DNA of 64,000 nt from UBA4742 sp963734965. Its GTDB lineage: Bacteria > Actinomycetota > Acidimicrobiia > Acidimicrobiales > Acidimicrobilacustridaceae. The notes under the pieces were generated by a model. It was not told where the DNA came from. It made no database searches and worked only from the letters and a program-made list of their open reading frames with translations. Position numbers and translations under genes: made by a program. Position 1 is the stretch's first letter. Each line of letters starts with the position of its first letter. The stretch lies in assembly GCA_963734965.1 (NCBI GenBank), contig CAVTJK010000003.1:620001-684000 (forward strand). Reading direction: 5' to 3'. Below, one piece after another: positions 18,184 to 26,838 of the stretch.

Positions 18184-18265
18184 TCTGTCAGTCTTTCTGC
18201 CAGCTCAACCCGTCCGTCCGCATCGCCCACCAACTCTGCCCGTCAACCAGGAGTGGCTCACGCCG

Positions 18266-18604
18266 ATGGCCCGCAAGAACGACACGCCGGTCTTCAAGCA
18301 GCACCAGAAGGTCGCGGCCGCCCGTGATCTGCCCGGAGTCCCAGCCGGCACCACCGGCAAGGTCCTGCTGATCGGGGGCTACTCGTGGGTGCGCTATCGC
18401 GTGCGCTTCGACAACGGAGCCGAGCGGGGGATGCTCAACGCCGACGACCTGACGACCGCGGCGGAAGCGCAAGCCGAAGCCGAGGCCGCCGCCGCCGAGG
18501 CCCGTCGAGCGGCGCGTGCATCCGAGCTGGCCGCCGCCCGCGCCGATGCACTGGCCCTCGAAGCGGCGCGCCGCGCCGCCGCCGAGAAAGGAAATGCCGC
18601 ATGA
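18266..18604 (+). CDS. Small basic hypothetical protein with Ala-rich helix
   Basis: A 112-residue protein. The first half resembles a small beta-barrel (VPAGTTGKVLLIGGYSWVRY, then VRFDNGAERGML) of SH3/KOW-like character. The second half is an almost uninterrupted Ala/Glu/Arg-rich helix, probably a coiled coil. GGAG lies upstream of the ATG. Its stop overlaps the start of the following LLM oxidoreductase gene as ATGA, so translation is coupled and the two probably work together. The role is unknown; the high Ala content could simply reflect composition. Confidence 0.65.
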   Translation: MARKNDTPVFKQHQKVAAARDLPGVPAGTTGKVLLIGGYSWVRYRVRFDNGAERGMLNADDLTTAAEAQAEAEAAAAEARRAARASELAAARADALALEAARRAAAEKGNAA

Positions 18605-19632
18605 AGCTCTCGATGCAGGTCCCCTACTCCGGCGGGTTCAAGCAGTCTGCCGCTCTCGTGCGCGACTACGAACAGGCCGGGCTCGACATCGTCTGGGTCG
18701 CCGAGGCCTACGGCTTCGACGCGCCCAGCTTCATGGGCTACCTGGCGGCCACCACCGACACGATCCAGATCGGCTCGGCCATCCTCCCCATCTACTCGCG
18801 CACGCCCACGCTGATCGCCCAGACCGCCGCCGGGATCGACGCGGTGAGCGACGGGCGGTGCATCCTCGGCCTCGGGGCCTCGGGCCCGCAGGTCATCGAG
18901 GGCTGGCACGGCGTGCCCTACCAGGCGCCCCTGGGCCGCACCCGCGAGATCATCGACATCTGCCACATCGTCTGGAAGCGCGAGCGCCTCGAGTACGACG
19001 GTCGTTACTACACGCTGCCGCTGCCCCCCGAGCAGGGGACGGGTCTGGGCAAGCCGCTCAAGATCATCCCCCACCTCCTGCGCGACTCGATCCCGATCTA
19101 CGTGGCGTCGCTCGGCCCCAAGAACGTCGAGATGACCGCCGAGGTGGCCGACGGCTGGCTGCCCCTCTTCTACGTGCCCGAGCGGGCGAAGGACGTATGG
19201 GGCGACGACCTCGCCGCCGGCGCCGCCAAGCGCTCGGCCGACCTGGCTCCGCTCGAGGTGGTGGCCGGAGGCATCGTGGCCATCGGCGAGGACGCGGCGT
19301 CCATGGTCGAGATGTCGAGGCCGATGGTGGCGCTGTATGTGGGCGGGATGGGGGCGAGGGGCAAGAACTTCTACAACGACCTGGCCTGCCGCTACGGCTA
19401 TGAAGCCGAGGCCAAGGAGATCCAGGACCTCTACCTCGACGGCAAGAAGGACGAGGCGGCGGCCAAGGTCCCCGACGAGCTGCTGGCCCTGACCAACCTC
19501 TGCGGCCCTGAAGGCTGGGTCAAGGAGCGCATCGCCGCCTTCAAGGAGGCCGGCGTCACGACCCTCAGCGTCACCCCGATCGGCGACGACCCGAAGGCCA
19601 TCATCGAGAAGCTGAAGGCCTGGTCGGAGTAG
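18601..19632 (+). CDS. LLM-class F420-dependent oxidoreductase
   Basis: Luciferase-like monooxygenase superfamily TIM barrel of 343 residues. The N-terminal strand MKLSMQVPYSGG, VWVAEAYGFDAPSFMGYLA, ILPIYSRTPTLIAQTAAGID and GRCILGLGASGPQVIEGWHG are typical of the F420-using branch found in mycobacteria and relatives. Such enzymes reduce or oxidise hydride-accepting substrates with coenzyme F420; close relatives occur in actinobacterial steroid-degradation loci, but the substrate is not readable. The ATG is fixed by the ATGA overlap with the upstream small gene. The flavin alternative FMN cannot be excluded. Confidence 0.85.
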   Translation: MKLSMQVPYSGGFKQSAALVRDYEQAGLDIVWVAEAYGFDAPSFMGYLAATTDTIQIGSAILPIYSRTPTLIAQTAAGIDAVSDGRCILGLGASGPQVIEGWHGVPYQAPLGRTREIIDICHIVWKRERLEYDGRYYTLPLPPEQGTGLGKPLKIIPHLLRDSIPIYVASLGPKNVEMTAEVADGWLPLFYVPERAKDVWGDDLAAGAAKRSADLAPLEVVAGGIVAIGEDAASMVEMSRPMVALYVGGMGARGKNFYNDLACRYGYEAEAKEIQDLYLDGKKDEAAAKVPDELLALTNLCGPEGWVKERIAAFKEAGVTTLSVTPIGDDPKAIIEKLKAWSE

Positions 19633-19652
19633 TCCGACATCCCGACATCCCG

Positions 19653-20618
19653 CTAGAGGGTCGCGTTCATGCGGCTGAGGGCGGCTTCGGCCTCGGACAC
19701 GATCTGGTGGACGAGCTCGCCGGCCGGCACCAGCTCGTGGATGGCCCCCGCCCCCTGGCCGCTCGGCCAGAACTCACGGTCGGGATCGATGTCGGTCGCC
19801 GATTCGTCGAGGCCGAGATGGTTGGCACCGTCGTTCATCGACCGCATGAACTGGGCCGGGAACGGCTCGAGCTCGTCGGCGTGCTCGTCCCAGAACTGCG
19901 TGTAGTCGTTGCGCACGACTCGACAGGTCTTGCCGGTGTAACCGCGCGTGATGACCGTGCCATCCTCACCGATCGACAGCAAGGCGTCCTTGTAGCCGGG
20001 GACGGCCTGGGCCTCGGGGGTGGCGATGAAGCGGGTGCCGATCCAAACACCGTCGGCGCCGAGAGCCAGCGAGGCGGCCAGACCTCGTCCGTCGAACAGT
20101 CCGCCGGCGGCGACCACGGGCACCTTGTCGCCGACGGCGTCGACGACCTGGGGCACGAGGGCCATGGTGGCGACCTGGCCGGTGTGGCCGCCGGCCTCGG
20201 TGCCCTGGGCTACGACGATGTCGCAGCCGGCGGCGACCGCGGCGGTGGCGTGGCGGACCTTGCCGCACATGTTCACGACGAGGACGTTGTTCCGATGGCA
20301 CTGCTCGATCACGTCGCGGGGCACCCCCAGGCCGGCGACGAAGACGCGAGCGCCGCCGTCGATGACCGCCTGCACCTGGGCGGGCATGTCTCCCGGCATG
20401 GCCGTGAGCAGGTCGACCCCGAAGGGCTTGTCGGTGAGCTCACGCACCGCCGCGATCTCCTCGATCATCCTCTTCGACCCCATCGTCGACGCGCCGAGGC
20501 ACCCGAAGCCTCCGGCTTCGCTCACCGCCGCCGCGAGGGCGTGGTAGGACACCCCACCCATGCCGGCCAGCATCACGGGGTGCTCGATCTCGAGGACGTC
20601 GGTCAGTCGTGTGCGCAT
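19653..20618 (-). CDS. Nitronate monooxygenase family flavoenzyme
   Basis: FMN-dependent TIM-barrel enzyme of the 2-nitropropane dioxygenase/NMO family (321 aa), which oxidises alkyl nitronates or acts as an enoyl-reductase-like flavoprotein. Motifs seen are AGMGGVSYHALAAAVSEAGGFG at the N-terminus, the phosphate-binding GTEAGGHTG in the middle, VVAAGGLFDGRG and IGTRFIAT. The ATG at 20618 matches the usual N-terminus MRTRLTDVLEIEHPVM; the frame is open further upstream but overlaps the PhyH gene. The gap to PhyH is 31 bp on the same strand, so a two-gene operon is likely. Confidence 0.86.
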   Translation of the reverse strand: MRTRLTDVLEIEHPVMLAGMGGVSYHALAAAVSEAGGFGCLGASTMGSKRMIEEIAAVRELTDKPFGVDLLTAMPGDMPAQVQAVIDGGARVFVAGLGVPRDVIEQCHRNNVLVVNMCGKVRHATAAVAAGCDIVVAQGTEAGGHTGQVATMALVPQVVDAVGDKVPVVAAGGLFDGRGLAASLALGADGVWIGTRFIATPEAQAVPGYKDALLSIGEDGTVITRGYTGKTCRVVRNDYTQFWDEHADELEPFPAQFMRSMNDGANHLGLDESATDIDPDREFWPSGQGAGAIHELVPAGELVHQIVSEAEAALSRMNATL

Positions 20619-20649
20619 GGCCGGCATCGTAGGCCGAGTGGCGCCTGGC

Positions 20650-21474
20650 TCAGGCGAAGCCGACCGATGACCCCAGGTCGGGGCGGACGGCCTCGATGGG
20701 ATCCCGCAGGTCGTCGATGTAGCCCAAGGCGTAGGCACCGCGGGCGTAGCCCATCAGGCGCAGCAGGTCCTCCGGCAGCGTGGCGGCCACATCAGGAGGG
20801 ACCGACAGGTACTGGTTCTCCTCCTGGCGCAGCCAGGCCAGGTTGTAGGTGATGTTGATGCCGATCCGCGCGGTGTCGGATCGATTGGCCCCGCCTCCGT
20901 GGTACACGGCCCCGGTGTAGAACAGCACCGAACCACGTGCCATCTCGGCCGGCTCGGTGTCCTCCGGTCCGAAGTGTCGACCGTCGGCGTTGCGGTGGCT
21001 GCCGGGGACGACCCGGGTCGCGCCGTTGGCGTCGGTGAAGTCGGTCAGCGCCCAGATGGTGTTGCACTGCACCTCGTAGCCATCCGGGAAGGCGAAGAAG
21101 TCGAAGGCCCACTGATCGCGGTGGATCGGCTGCGCCGGTTCCCCAGGCCCGATGGCGATGACCTGGGTGAGGTGCAGCTGGAAGTTGGTGGCGTGGGCCA
21201 GCAGTCGACCGGCGGCGCCGAGGCTGAGCGGGTGCATCACGAGCTCGCGGCTGGTCGGCACGCGGGCGATCAGCCCGCCGGTGCGCCGCGTGTTGAACCC
21301 GCTGAAGGCGTCGGGACCGGTCGGCGTCGCGCCCAGGATCGGCTCGAGCTCGCGCTCGAAGCGAGCGAGCACGTCGTCGGGAGCCAGGCCGTCGACGATG
21401 GCGGCGCCGTCTCGGTCGAGCGCCTCGGCCACGGCCTCAGGGCCCGTGTCGGCGGGCAGATGCGTGATGGGCAC
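20650..21474 (-). CDS. Phytanoyl-CoA dioxygenase (PhyH) family protein
   Basis: Fe(II)/2-oxoglutarate-dependent oxygenase of 274 residues. The metal triad is visible as His118-x-Asp120 (IHRDQW) and His192 (VYHGGGANRS), and the 2-oxoglutarate-binding Arg lies about residue 203 in TARIG. PhyH homologues alpha-hydroxylate branched acyl-CoAs or tailor secondary metabolites and lipids; the substrate is unknown. It is followed by the NMO-family gene after 31 bp. Neither gene carries a membrane or signal segment. The KstR-like palindrome found elsewhere in the window is absent upstream. Confidence 0.88.
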   Translation of the reverse strand: MPITHLPADTGPEAVAEALDRDGAAIVDGLAPDDVLARFERELEPILGATPTGPDAFSGFNTRRTGGLIARVPTSRELVMHPLSLGAAGRLLAHATNFQLHLTQVIAIGPGEPAQPIHRDQWAFDFFAFPDGYEVQCNTIWALTDFTDANGATRVVPGSHRNADGRHFGPEDTEPAEMARGSVLFYTGAVYHGGGANRSDTARIGINITYNLAWLRQEENQYLSVPPDVAATLPEDLLRLMGYARGAYALGYIDDLRDPIEAVRPDLGSSVGFA

Positions 21475-21597
21475 GCCTCGATCCTACTTTTCTCCCCGTT
21501 CTGGCGGCGATTGAGGGCGTGCTACGCCGTCGGATGCCACCAGAAGCCGCCGGAAGGCTGAGCCGGAAGCCGGGGACGCGGACGGGCGCGCGCCGCG

Positions 21598-22815
21598 TCA
21601 GCGGTAGGCGCCGGAACCGGTGAGCATGCGGCGATGCCAGCGGCGGGGTGTGGCCAGCACGGCCCGGGGATAGTCCTCGAACATCCAGCGGGCGAAGTTG
21701 CGGCGCGTCCAGGGCGTGAGCGCCGTCGTGTCCAGGGCCAGCCGGGCGATCGTCGGCGAGGCGAGCAGGTGGCTGAGCGCCGAGGCCAGCCGGTGGTCGA
21801 CGGCCAGGCCTCGTCCGACGGCGTCGGTGTAGTGCTCGACGGCCACGTCGGGGCGGTCGCTTCCGGCCGCCACCAGCGCGTCGGCGGCCCAGATCCCCGT
21901 GGCCAGCGCCTGGCCGATGCCTTCGCCGGTCATGGGATCGGTGGCGGCGGCGGCGTCGCCGACGAACAGCACCCGACCATCGGTGAGCACGACGTCGTCG
22001 ACCCGGGCCGGGATGGGCCAGGCCCGGTGTGGTCCTTCGGGCTCGGCCGCCGGTCCCAGCAGCTCGCGGATGTGGGGACGATCGAGCAGCTCGGGCCAGA
22101 GCCGCTTCATGTCGCGGGTGGCGACCCGTCCTCCCCGCAGGATCCCGAACCCGACGTTGGCGCCGCCCTGGCCCACGGGGAAGGACCAGAAGTACCCGGG
22201 CAACAGGTCGGGCTCGAACGAGATCCACAGCTGCTCGGCGGCGGCGTCGGACACGTCCCGCCAGTACTGGCGAAAGGCGTGCCACTCGCCCAGGTACCCG
22301 GCCACGTCGACGCCCAGGGCCTTGCGCAGCGTCGACCACATGCCGTCGGCGCCGATGGCGTAGTGCGCCTCGATCTCGCTGGGTCCGCCGGTCGTGTCGA
22401 CCTCGAGCACGATCCGGTCGGCGAGCTGGCGCGCCCCGCGCAGCGTTGCCCCCTCGATCACCTCCGCGCCGGCGTCGCGGGCCCGGGCCACAAGGGCGGC
22501 GTCCAGCTCGACGCGCCGCGCCACGACCGCGAACAGACCGTCGCCTCGCGGGAGCGGATAGCTGACCGTGCGCCCGGCCGGAGTGCGCACCATCACCTCG
22601 TGGACCTCCTGCCACGAGCCGACGGTCGCCGCATCCACTCCGAGCTGTTCGAGTCGCCGCAGCGCCTCGGTGGTCAGGCCATCGCCGCAGAACTTGTCAC
22701 GTGGGAAACGAGCCTTGTCGATCACGATGACCCGGCGCCCGGCTCGAGCCAAGGTGATGGCCGCCGCCGCCCCCGCCGGTCCGGCGCCCACGATGGCCAC
22801 GTCGCCTCGCTGCAC
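21598..22815 (-). CDS. Geranylgeranyl-reductase-family FAD-dependent oxidoreductase
   Basis: FAD protein of 405 residues. The N-terminal dinucleotide fold is VGAGPAGAAAAI (residues 9-20), followed by KFCGDGLTTEAL, the GGR-family Cys motif, and FVGDAAAATDPMTGEGIGQAL around residue 290, which binds the FAD ribityl/pyrophosphate. Such enzymes reduce isoprenoid double bonds of menaquinone or polyprenyl lipids; hydroxylase members of the same fold exist, so the substrate is tentative. It stands alone, 123 bp from PhyH and 77 bp from the next upstream gene. Confidence 0.85.
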   Translation of the reverse strand: MQRGDVAIVGAGPAGAAAAITLARAGRRVIVIDKARFPRDKFCGDGLTTEALRRLEQLGVDAATVGSWQEVHEVMVRTPAGRTVSYPLPRGDGLFAVVARRVELDAALVARARDAGAEVIEGATLRGARQLADRIVLEVDTTGGPSEIEAHYAIGADGMWSTLRKALGVDVAGYLGEWHAFRQYWRDVSDAAAEQLWISFEPDLLPGYFWSFPVGQGGANVGFGILRGGRVATRDMKRLWPELLDRPHIRELLGPAAEPEGPHRAWPIPARVDDVVLTDGRVLFVGDAAAATDPMTGEGIGQALATGIWAADALVAAGSDRPDVAVEHYTDAVGRGLAVDHRLASALSHLLASPTIARLALDTTALTPWTRRNFARWMFEDYPRAVLATPRRWHRRMLTGSGAYR

Positions 22816-22892
22816 GGCGGGAGACTACCGGGCGCAGCCCTGGGCCGAGCTCGGCTGACCCCCGTCGGTCCCTGCGGCGCCGGGGTCGCGGT

Positions 22893-23774
22893 TCAGGCGG
22901 GGGGATGGTCGTGAGGCGGGATGCGGTGCTCGTGCCACGGATCCTCGGGTTCGGGCTCGATCGGATGCCCGTCGAGGTCGTAGTCCACTCCTGGGGTCGG
23001 ATCCCACGCGTCGGCCGGGTCGGCGTCGTCGGTCGAGGTCGGCGCAGGTGGTGGCGCGGGGTCGGGCGCCGACAGGGGTTCCAGCTTCGGATACAGCGCC
23101 CAGGTCGCAGCCGGCACCCGTCTCACGAACTCTCTGGCCAACCCCAACAGGATGGGCATCTCGTCGGCCGGGAGCTGGTCGCTGCTGAGCAGGACGAACC
23201 GGCCCCGCGTCTCGAAGTCGATCGCCCCCTTGGTCTCGAGCAGGAACTGCATCATGGCCGGATCGATCAGGGCCGAGGCGAACCGGCGGTCGTCGCAGGT
23301 GACGCGGAACGTCTCGTTGAACTCGTCGGATTCGAACTGGATCGGGTCGCCGGCGATCAGGTCGATGGCCTTGCCGACCATCCCTTGGTGGCTGATGCGC
23401 AGCGTGGGCCACTGACCGTCGGTCTGGGCCATGGCACACGTGAACCACGACCACTCCTCGATCTCTCGTCCTGTGCGGTCACGGTGCACCTTGTAGTAGC
23501 CGTAGTCGAAGACCCTCGTCGGTCCCAGGGCCTGGGGCCCCGTCTCGGCATCGGCATCGCTCCACAGGACGCTCTCGACGCGCCGGCCGTCGCCCGCTCG
23601 CAGCAGGGGGAAGGCGACCGCCCCCAACCCGAAGGGATCCGTCGCCGAGTACCGCAGCCCCTTCTGGGCCGCGATCTGAGGGATCTGCTGCCGTCGCTGG
23701 CTGCGCCGGTAGTTGCCGTACGCGCCGAACCCCACGATGACGAGGACCACGGCCACACAGAGGATCGCCACCAT
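22893..23774 (-). CDS. Membrane-anchored hypothetical protein
   Basis: One N-terminal membrane helix (MVAILCVAVVLVIVGFGAYG) is followed by a cytosolic domain of about 215 residues and an acidic, Pro/Asp-rich tail ending in a His-rich stretch (WHEHRIPPHDHPPA). The middle contains FDYGYYKVHRDRTGREIEEWSWFTCAMAQT, a pattern seen in actinobacterial proteins of unknown function that sit next to signalling genes. It begins 10 bp after the end of the GGDEF-EAL gene and is certainly co-transcribed with it, which hints at a role in the same signalling or envelope process. I cannot name a family. Confidence 0.65.
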   Translation of the reverse strand: MVAILCVAVVLVIVGFGAYGNYRRSQRRQQIPQIAAQKGLRYSATDPFGLGAVAFPLLRAGDGRRVESVLWSDADAETGPQALGPTRVFDYGYYKVHRDRTGREIEEWSWFTCAMAQTDGQWPTLRISHQGMVGKAIDLIAGDPIQFESDEFNETFRVTCDDRRFASALIDPAMMQFLLETKGAIDFETRGRFVLLSSDQLPADEMPILLGLAREFVRRVPAATWALYPKLEPLSAPDPAPPPAPTSTDDADPADAWDPTPGVDYDLDGHPIEPEPEDPWHEHRIPPHDHPPA

Positions 23775-23784
23775 GTCGGCTGCC

Positions 23785-25359
23785 TCAGTCCGGCGGTGGG
23801 GGCGGCGGCGGGGGCGGGGGATCGGGAAGGGGCTTGTCCACCGCGGCGGGCGAGTAGGGCGGATAGGCGGTCACCCGCGTGCGTCCGTCGGTGTCGTCGG
23901 CGCCCGCGGCCAGCTCGCCCAGCAGCTCGACCGCCTGGTCGTCCCCGTCGATCCCGTAGGACGTGGTCGGCTCCGGCGGCGCCAGCCACGCGTCGATGTG
24001 GTTGGGCCGCTCGGGTCGCCCGAACAGGAAGCCTTGGGCCAGGTCGACGCCGAGCTCGACGAGGATCTCGGCCTGCTGCTCGTTCTCGATCCCCTCGACG
24101 ACCACCAACATCCCCAGCTCGTGGGCCAGGTTGGCGGTGTGGCGGATGATGGCCTGGTCCTCGCGGCTCATGGCCAGCTCCTGCACGAAGACCCGGTCGA
24201 TGCGAACGAGGTCCAGGCGCATGTCGCGCATGGCCGCCAGCGACGCCACGCCGGTGCCGAAGTTGCCGAGCCCGAGCTTGACCCCCGCGTCCTTGAGCCG
24301 CCGCAGCGCCGTCCAGGTCGTCGCCCCGTTGTAGCGGACGGCCTCCTCGGTGATGTCGAGGCAGAGTCGATCGGGGGGCAGGCCCGAAGCGGCCAGGATC
24401 TGCAGCACCGAGTCGTCGAAGCCGGGCATGGCCAGCTGGTGGGCCCCGACGTTGCAGGTCACGAAGAGCGGGGTGGCCGCGGGATGCGCCATCTGCCACT
24501 CGATGGCCTGGCGGCACGTCTCCATCACCACCCACTGGCCGACGGGGACGATGAGGCCGGACTTCTCGAGGAGGGGCAGGAAGTCGTGGGGGAACATCAC
24601 GCCGGTGTTGGTCGCGCCCGGGGACTGCCAACGGATCAGCGCTTCGGCGCCGAAGAGCTCGCGGCTCTCCGCGCGCACGATGGGCTGCCAATAGAGCATG
24701 AACTCGCGCTTCTCGAGTGCCGAGTACAGGCGGGCCTCGTCGATGCGGGTCGAGTACCGGCCCCGCTTGGTCTCGTCGTGGATGACGTAGATGCCCGGGC
24801 CGCGGTCGCGGGCCGAGACCAGGGCCTGGTGGGCGTCGCGCACAAGCTCGCCGACGCTGGCGTAGGCGTCGCTGGCGATGGCCAGTCCGAGGTGCGAGGC
24901 CACGGTGACCGTCTGGGTCCCGAGCTGGTAGGGCGCGCTCACGGTCTCGAGCAGGACACGAGCGATCTGGTCGGGCGCGTCGACCGACGCCACGCCGGGT
25001 ACGACCACCGCCAACTCGGCGCCGCCCCAGCGCAAGACCTGGGTTCCCGGCCACCCCAGCGCGATCAGGCGCTCACCAGCCGAGCGCAGCACGAAGTCGC
25101 CGGCGTCGGGCCCGAAGCTGTCGTTGACGTCGCGGAGCGAGTCGAGATCGACGAAGGCGAGGATGACGCGCGTGCTCGCCGGGCGGCTGGCGATCTCCGC
25201 CTCGTTGAGCCAGTCGTGCAGGACGCCGCGCGCGGGCAGGCCGGTCAGCGGATCCCGCGGCGGTTCGACGACCACCTCAGCCGCACTCGCCGCCTTCTGG
25301 CGACGCCGGCCGCGTGTGGTCCCGCTCCTCTCGTCGCCCTTGCTCGATTGTTCGCTCAT
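23785..25359 (-). CDS. GGDEF-EAL domain protein with degenerate active sites
   Basis: Cytosolic 524-residue c-di-GMP-type protein. The GGDEF domain (about 35-195) has GGAEL at 112-116 in place of GGDEF/GGEEF, so cyclase activity is doubtful. The EAL domain (about 205-455) keeps Glu-Ala-Leu at 239-241, Asn303, Glu338 and Glu422. The metal-binding Asp-Asp before FGTG is Gly-Asn (365-366), and the catalytic Lys of KIDR is Arg386. Both activities are probably lost and a nucleotide-receptor role is more plausible. The C-terminus ends in a poly-Pro run. It forms an operon with the membrane-anchored gene downstream and probably the gene at 25388 upstream. Confidence 0.85.
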   Translation of the reverse strand: MSEQSSKGDERSGTTRGRRRQKAASAAEVVVEPPRDPLTGLPARGVLHDWLNEAEIASRPASTRVILAFVDLDSLRDVNDSFGPDAGDFVLRSAGERLIALGWPGTQVLRWGGAELAVVVPGVASVDAPDQIARVLLETVSAPYQLGTQTVTVASHLGLAIASDAYASVGELVRDAHQALVSARDRGPGIYVIHDETKRGRYSTRIDEARLYSALEKREFMLYWQPIVRAESRELFGAEALIRWQSPGATNTGVMFPHDFLPLLEKSGLIVPVGQWVVMETCRQAIEWQMAHPAATPLFVTCNVGAHQLAMPGFDDSVLQILAASGLPPDRLCLDITEEAVRYNGATTWTALRRLKDAGVKLGLGNFGTGVASLAAMRDMRLDLVRIDRVFVQELAMSREDQAIIRHTANLAHELGMLVVVEGIENEQQAEILVELGVDLAQGFLFGRPERPNHIDAWLAPPEPTTSYGIDGDDQAVELLGELAAGADDTDGRTRVTAYPPYSPAAVDKPLPDPPPPPPPPPPD

Positions 25360-25387
25360 GCACCCCTACTCCCTGGGTGACAGAGCT

Positions 25388-26236
25388 CTACTCGTACGCG
25401 CTGAGGCGGATCTGCACCTTGGCGAGCAGCTTCTGCAGCTCGGTTTGTTCGCCCTCAGCCAAGTTGAGCTCGGTGGCCTGACTGGCCGCCATGATGTCAT
25501 CCGCGCCGGCCACATCCTCATTGACGTGGTTGGCCTGGAAGTCCAGGTGCTCGTCGGTGGCCGCCCGGTGGGCCTCGCCGAAGCTGAAGCCCCCCTTCGG
25601 GCTGTCATCGGTGGACGACGGGGTGAAGTCGGTGATCGTCTCGTCGTTGGACCGGGCTTCGATGCGCTCGACCTCGGCGATGGGGTCGAGCGTGTCGAGG
25701 CCCTGCAGCTCGTCGAGGGGGTTGGTCTCGGTGGAGGCCGGCGCCGAATCCCACGTCGAGGTCGCGTTCCACGTGTCGTCGTTGCTCCATGAGTCCGACC
25801 ACGAGTGGGTCTCGGCGACGGGCTCGGGCTCGGTCGGGACGATCGGAGGCGCCTCTGGCGCGGCATCGGGCAACCCGGTCAGGCTCACCGGAGGGGTCCA
25901 GGCGTTCAGGCCTCCGTCGGGGCTCCACGGGGCCAGTGGCTGGTTGGGCGTGATGTTGCCGACCTGCGTCTCGTCGGCCTCGGTGCGGGCGTCAGCAAAG
26001 GGATCGGTGGTGTCGGGCTTGGTGAGGCGGAGGGCGGCGACGGCGGCCACGATGCCGATCACCATGACGATCAGACCGACCGTGAGGAAGCCGGCGACGG
26101 CCAGCACGACGCCGAGACCGACGGTCGCTCCGACTCCGATGAGAACCTTGGACTCTCTACTCACGTTGCGATGACCTCCGCCTGCGTCGCCTGGCGCGGA
26201 CTTGGGTTGGCGTGACTCAGGGGGCTGGAGCGTCAC
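25388..26236 (-). CDS. Hypothetical protein with membrane hairpin and acidic tail
   Basis: The N-terminal part has two closely spaced membrane helices (VLIGVGATVGLGVVLAVAGF and VGLIVMVIGIVAAVAAL), followed by a long acidic, Ser/Thr/Trp-rich region (THSWSDSWSNDDTWNATSTW) and a final helical segment (ELNLAEGEQTELQKLLAKVQ). A later GTG at 26164 would start just before the first helix and is a good alternative. It precedes the GGDEF-EAL gene by 28 bp on the same strand. No family recognised. Confidence 0.6.
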   Translation of the reverse strand: MTLQPPESRQPKSAPGDAGGGHRNVSRESKVLIGVGATVGLGVVLAVAGFLTVGLIVMVIGIVAAVAALRLTKPDTTDPFADARTEADETQVGNITPNQPLAPWSPDGGLNAWTPPVSLTGLPDAAPEAPPIVPTEPEPVAETHSWSDSWSNDDTWNATSTWDSAPASTETNPLDELQGLDTLDPIAEVERIEARSNDETITDFTPSSTDDSPKGGFSFGEAHRAATDEHLDFQANHVNEDVAGADDIMAASQATELNLAEGEQTELQKLLAKVQIRLSAYE

Positions 26237-26369
26237 CCTGCTCGATGTTTCTTATCGGCATGAGTCCATCGAACGGTAGGGGAAAATTCCCAGATCTGTC
26301 ACTCGCCGGAGCCGGTCACGTCCTCGACCAGCCCAGATCCGCTCAGATGGGGCCACGGGCCCACGAGGC

Positions 26370-26795
26370 TCATGGGCCGGCGGACCCATCCCCGTCGGTC
26401 GTCTCTCCCGGCTCGAGAGGATGCACGCCGAGGTCGATGGCCAGCCAGATCGTCTTGGAGTACGGGAAGAAGGCGACGGGCACGACCACGGCGACCGTGA
26501 GGGTCCCGACGAGCAACCCGGCGATGGGCACGTCGGGGTAGGTGAACAAGAAGACGCCCAGGAGCAGGCCGAACACGCACACCGAGCTGACCACGGTGTT
26601 GATGCCGAGGCTCGCGGTCCAGGCGCCCTCGGCTCGTTCGAAGGTGAAGCCGCAGCGGGGGCACTGGGGCGCCATCAGGACCCAGCGCCGGAAGAGCCGG
26701 CCCTGGCAACAGACCGGGCAGCGGCGTCTCAGGGCCCGCCACCACCTCGTCCGCGCCGGCGGCACCACCCACGGGCTCACATCCCATCGTGGCAC
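26370..26795 (-). CDS. DUF983-family zinc-ribbon membrane protein
   Basis: A 141-residue protein with a zinc-ribbon made of CPVCCQGRLF and CPRCG separated by about 18 residues, then two or three membrane helices (VVSSVCVFGLLLGVFLFTYP, LLVGTLTVAVVVPVAFF). This is the DUF983 architecture, function unknown. It is divergent from the acyl-CoA dehydrogenase gene at 26839, and the KstR-like palindrome at 26817 lies between the two starts, so both could be controlled together. A paralogue with the same layout sits at 35184, again next to acyl-CoA dehydrogenase genes. Confidence 0.75.
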   Translation of the reverse strand: MPRWDVSPWVVPPARTRWWRALRRRCPVCCQGRLFRRWVLMAPQCPRCGFTFERAEGAWTASLGINTVVSSVCVFGLLLGVFLFTYPDVPIAGLLVGTLTVAVVVPVAFFPYSKTIWLAIDLGVHPLEPGETTDGDGSAGP

Positions 26796-26816
26796 CCTCG
26801 CCGGTCCGGCGGGAAC

Positions 26817-26830
26817 TAGAACGCGTTATC
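26817..26830. promoter_or_regulatory. KstR-like operator, weak copy
   Basis: TAGAACGCGTTATC fits TNNAACNNGTTNNA except for the last base. It lies 8 bp before the GTG of the acyl-CoA dehydrogenase at 26839 and 21 bp before the divergent DUF983 gene. The KstR-like gene is second in the rightward unit, which would give autoregulation. Confidence 0.6.
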
Positions 26831-26838
26831 GTTCGGTG

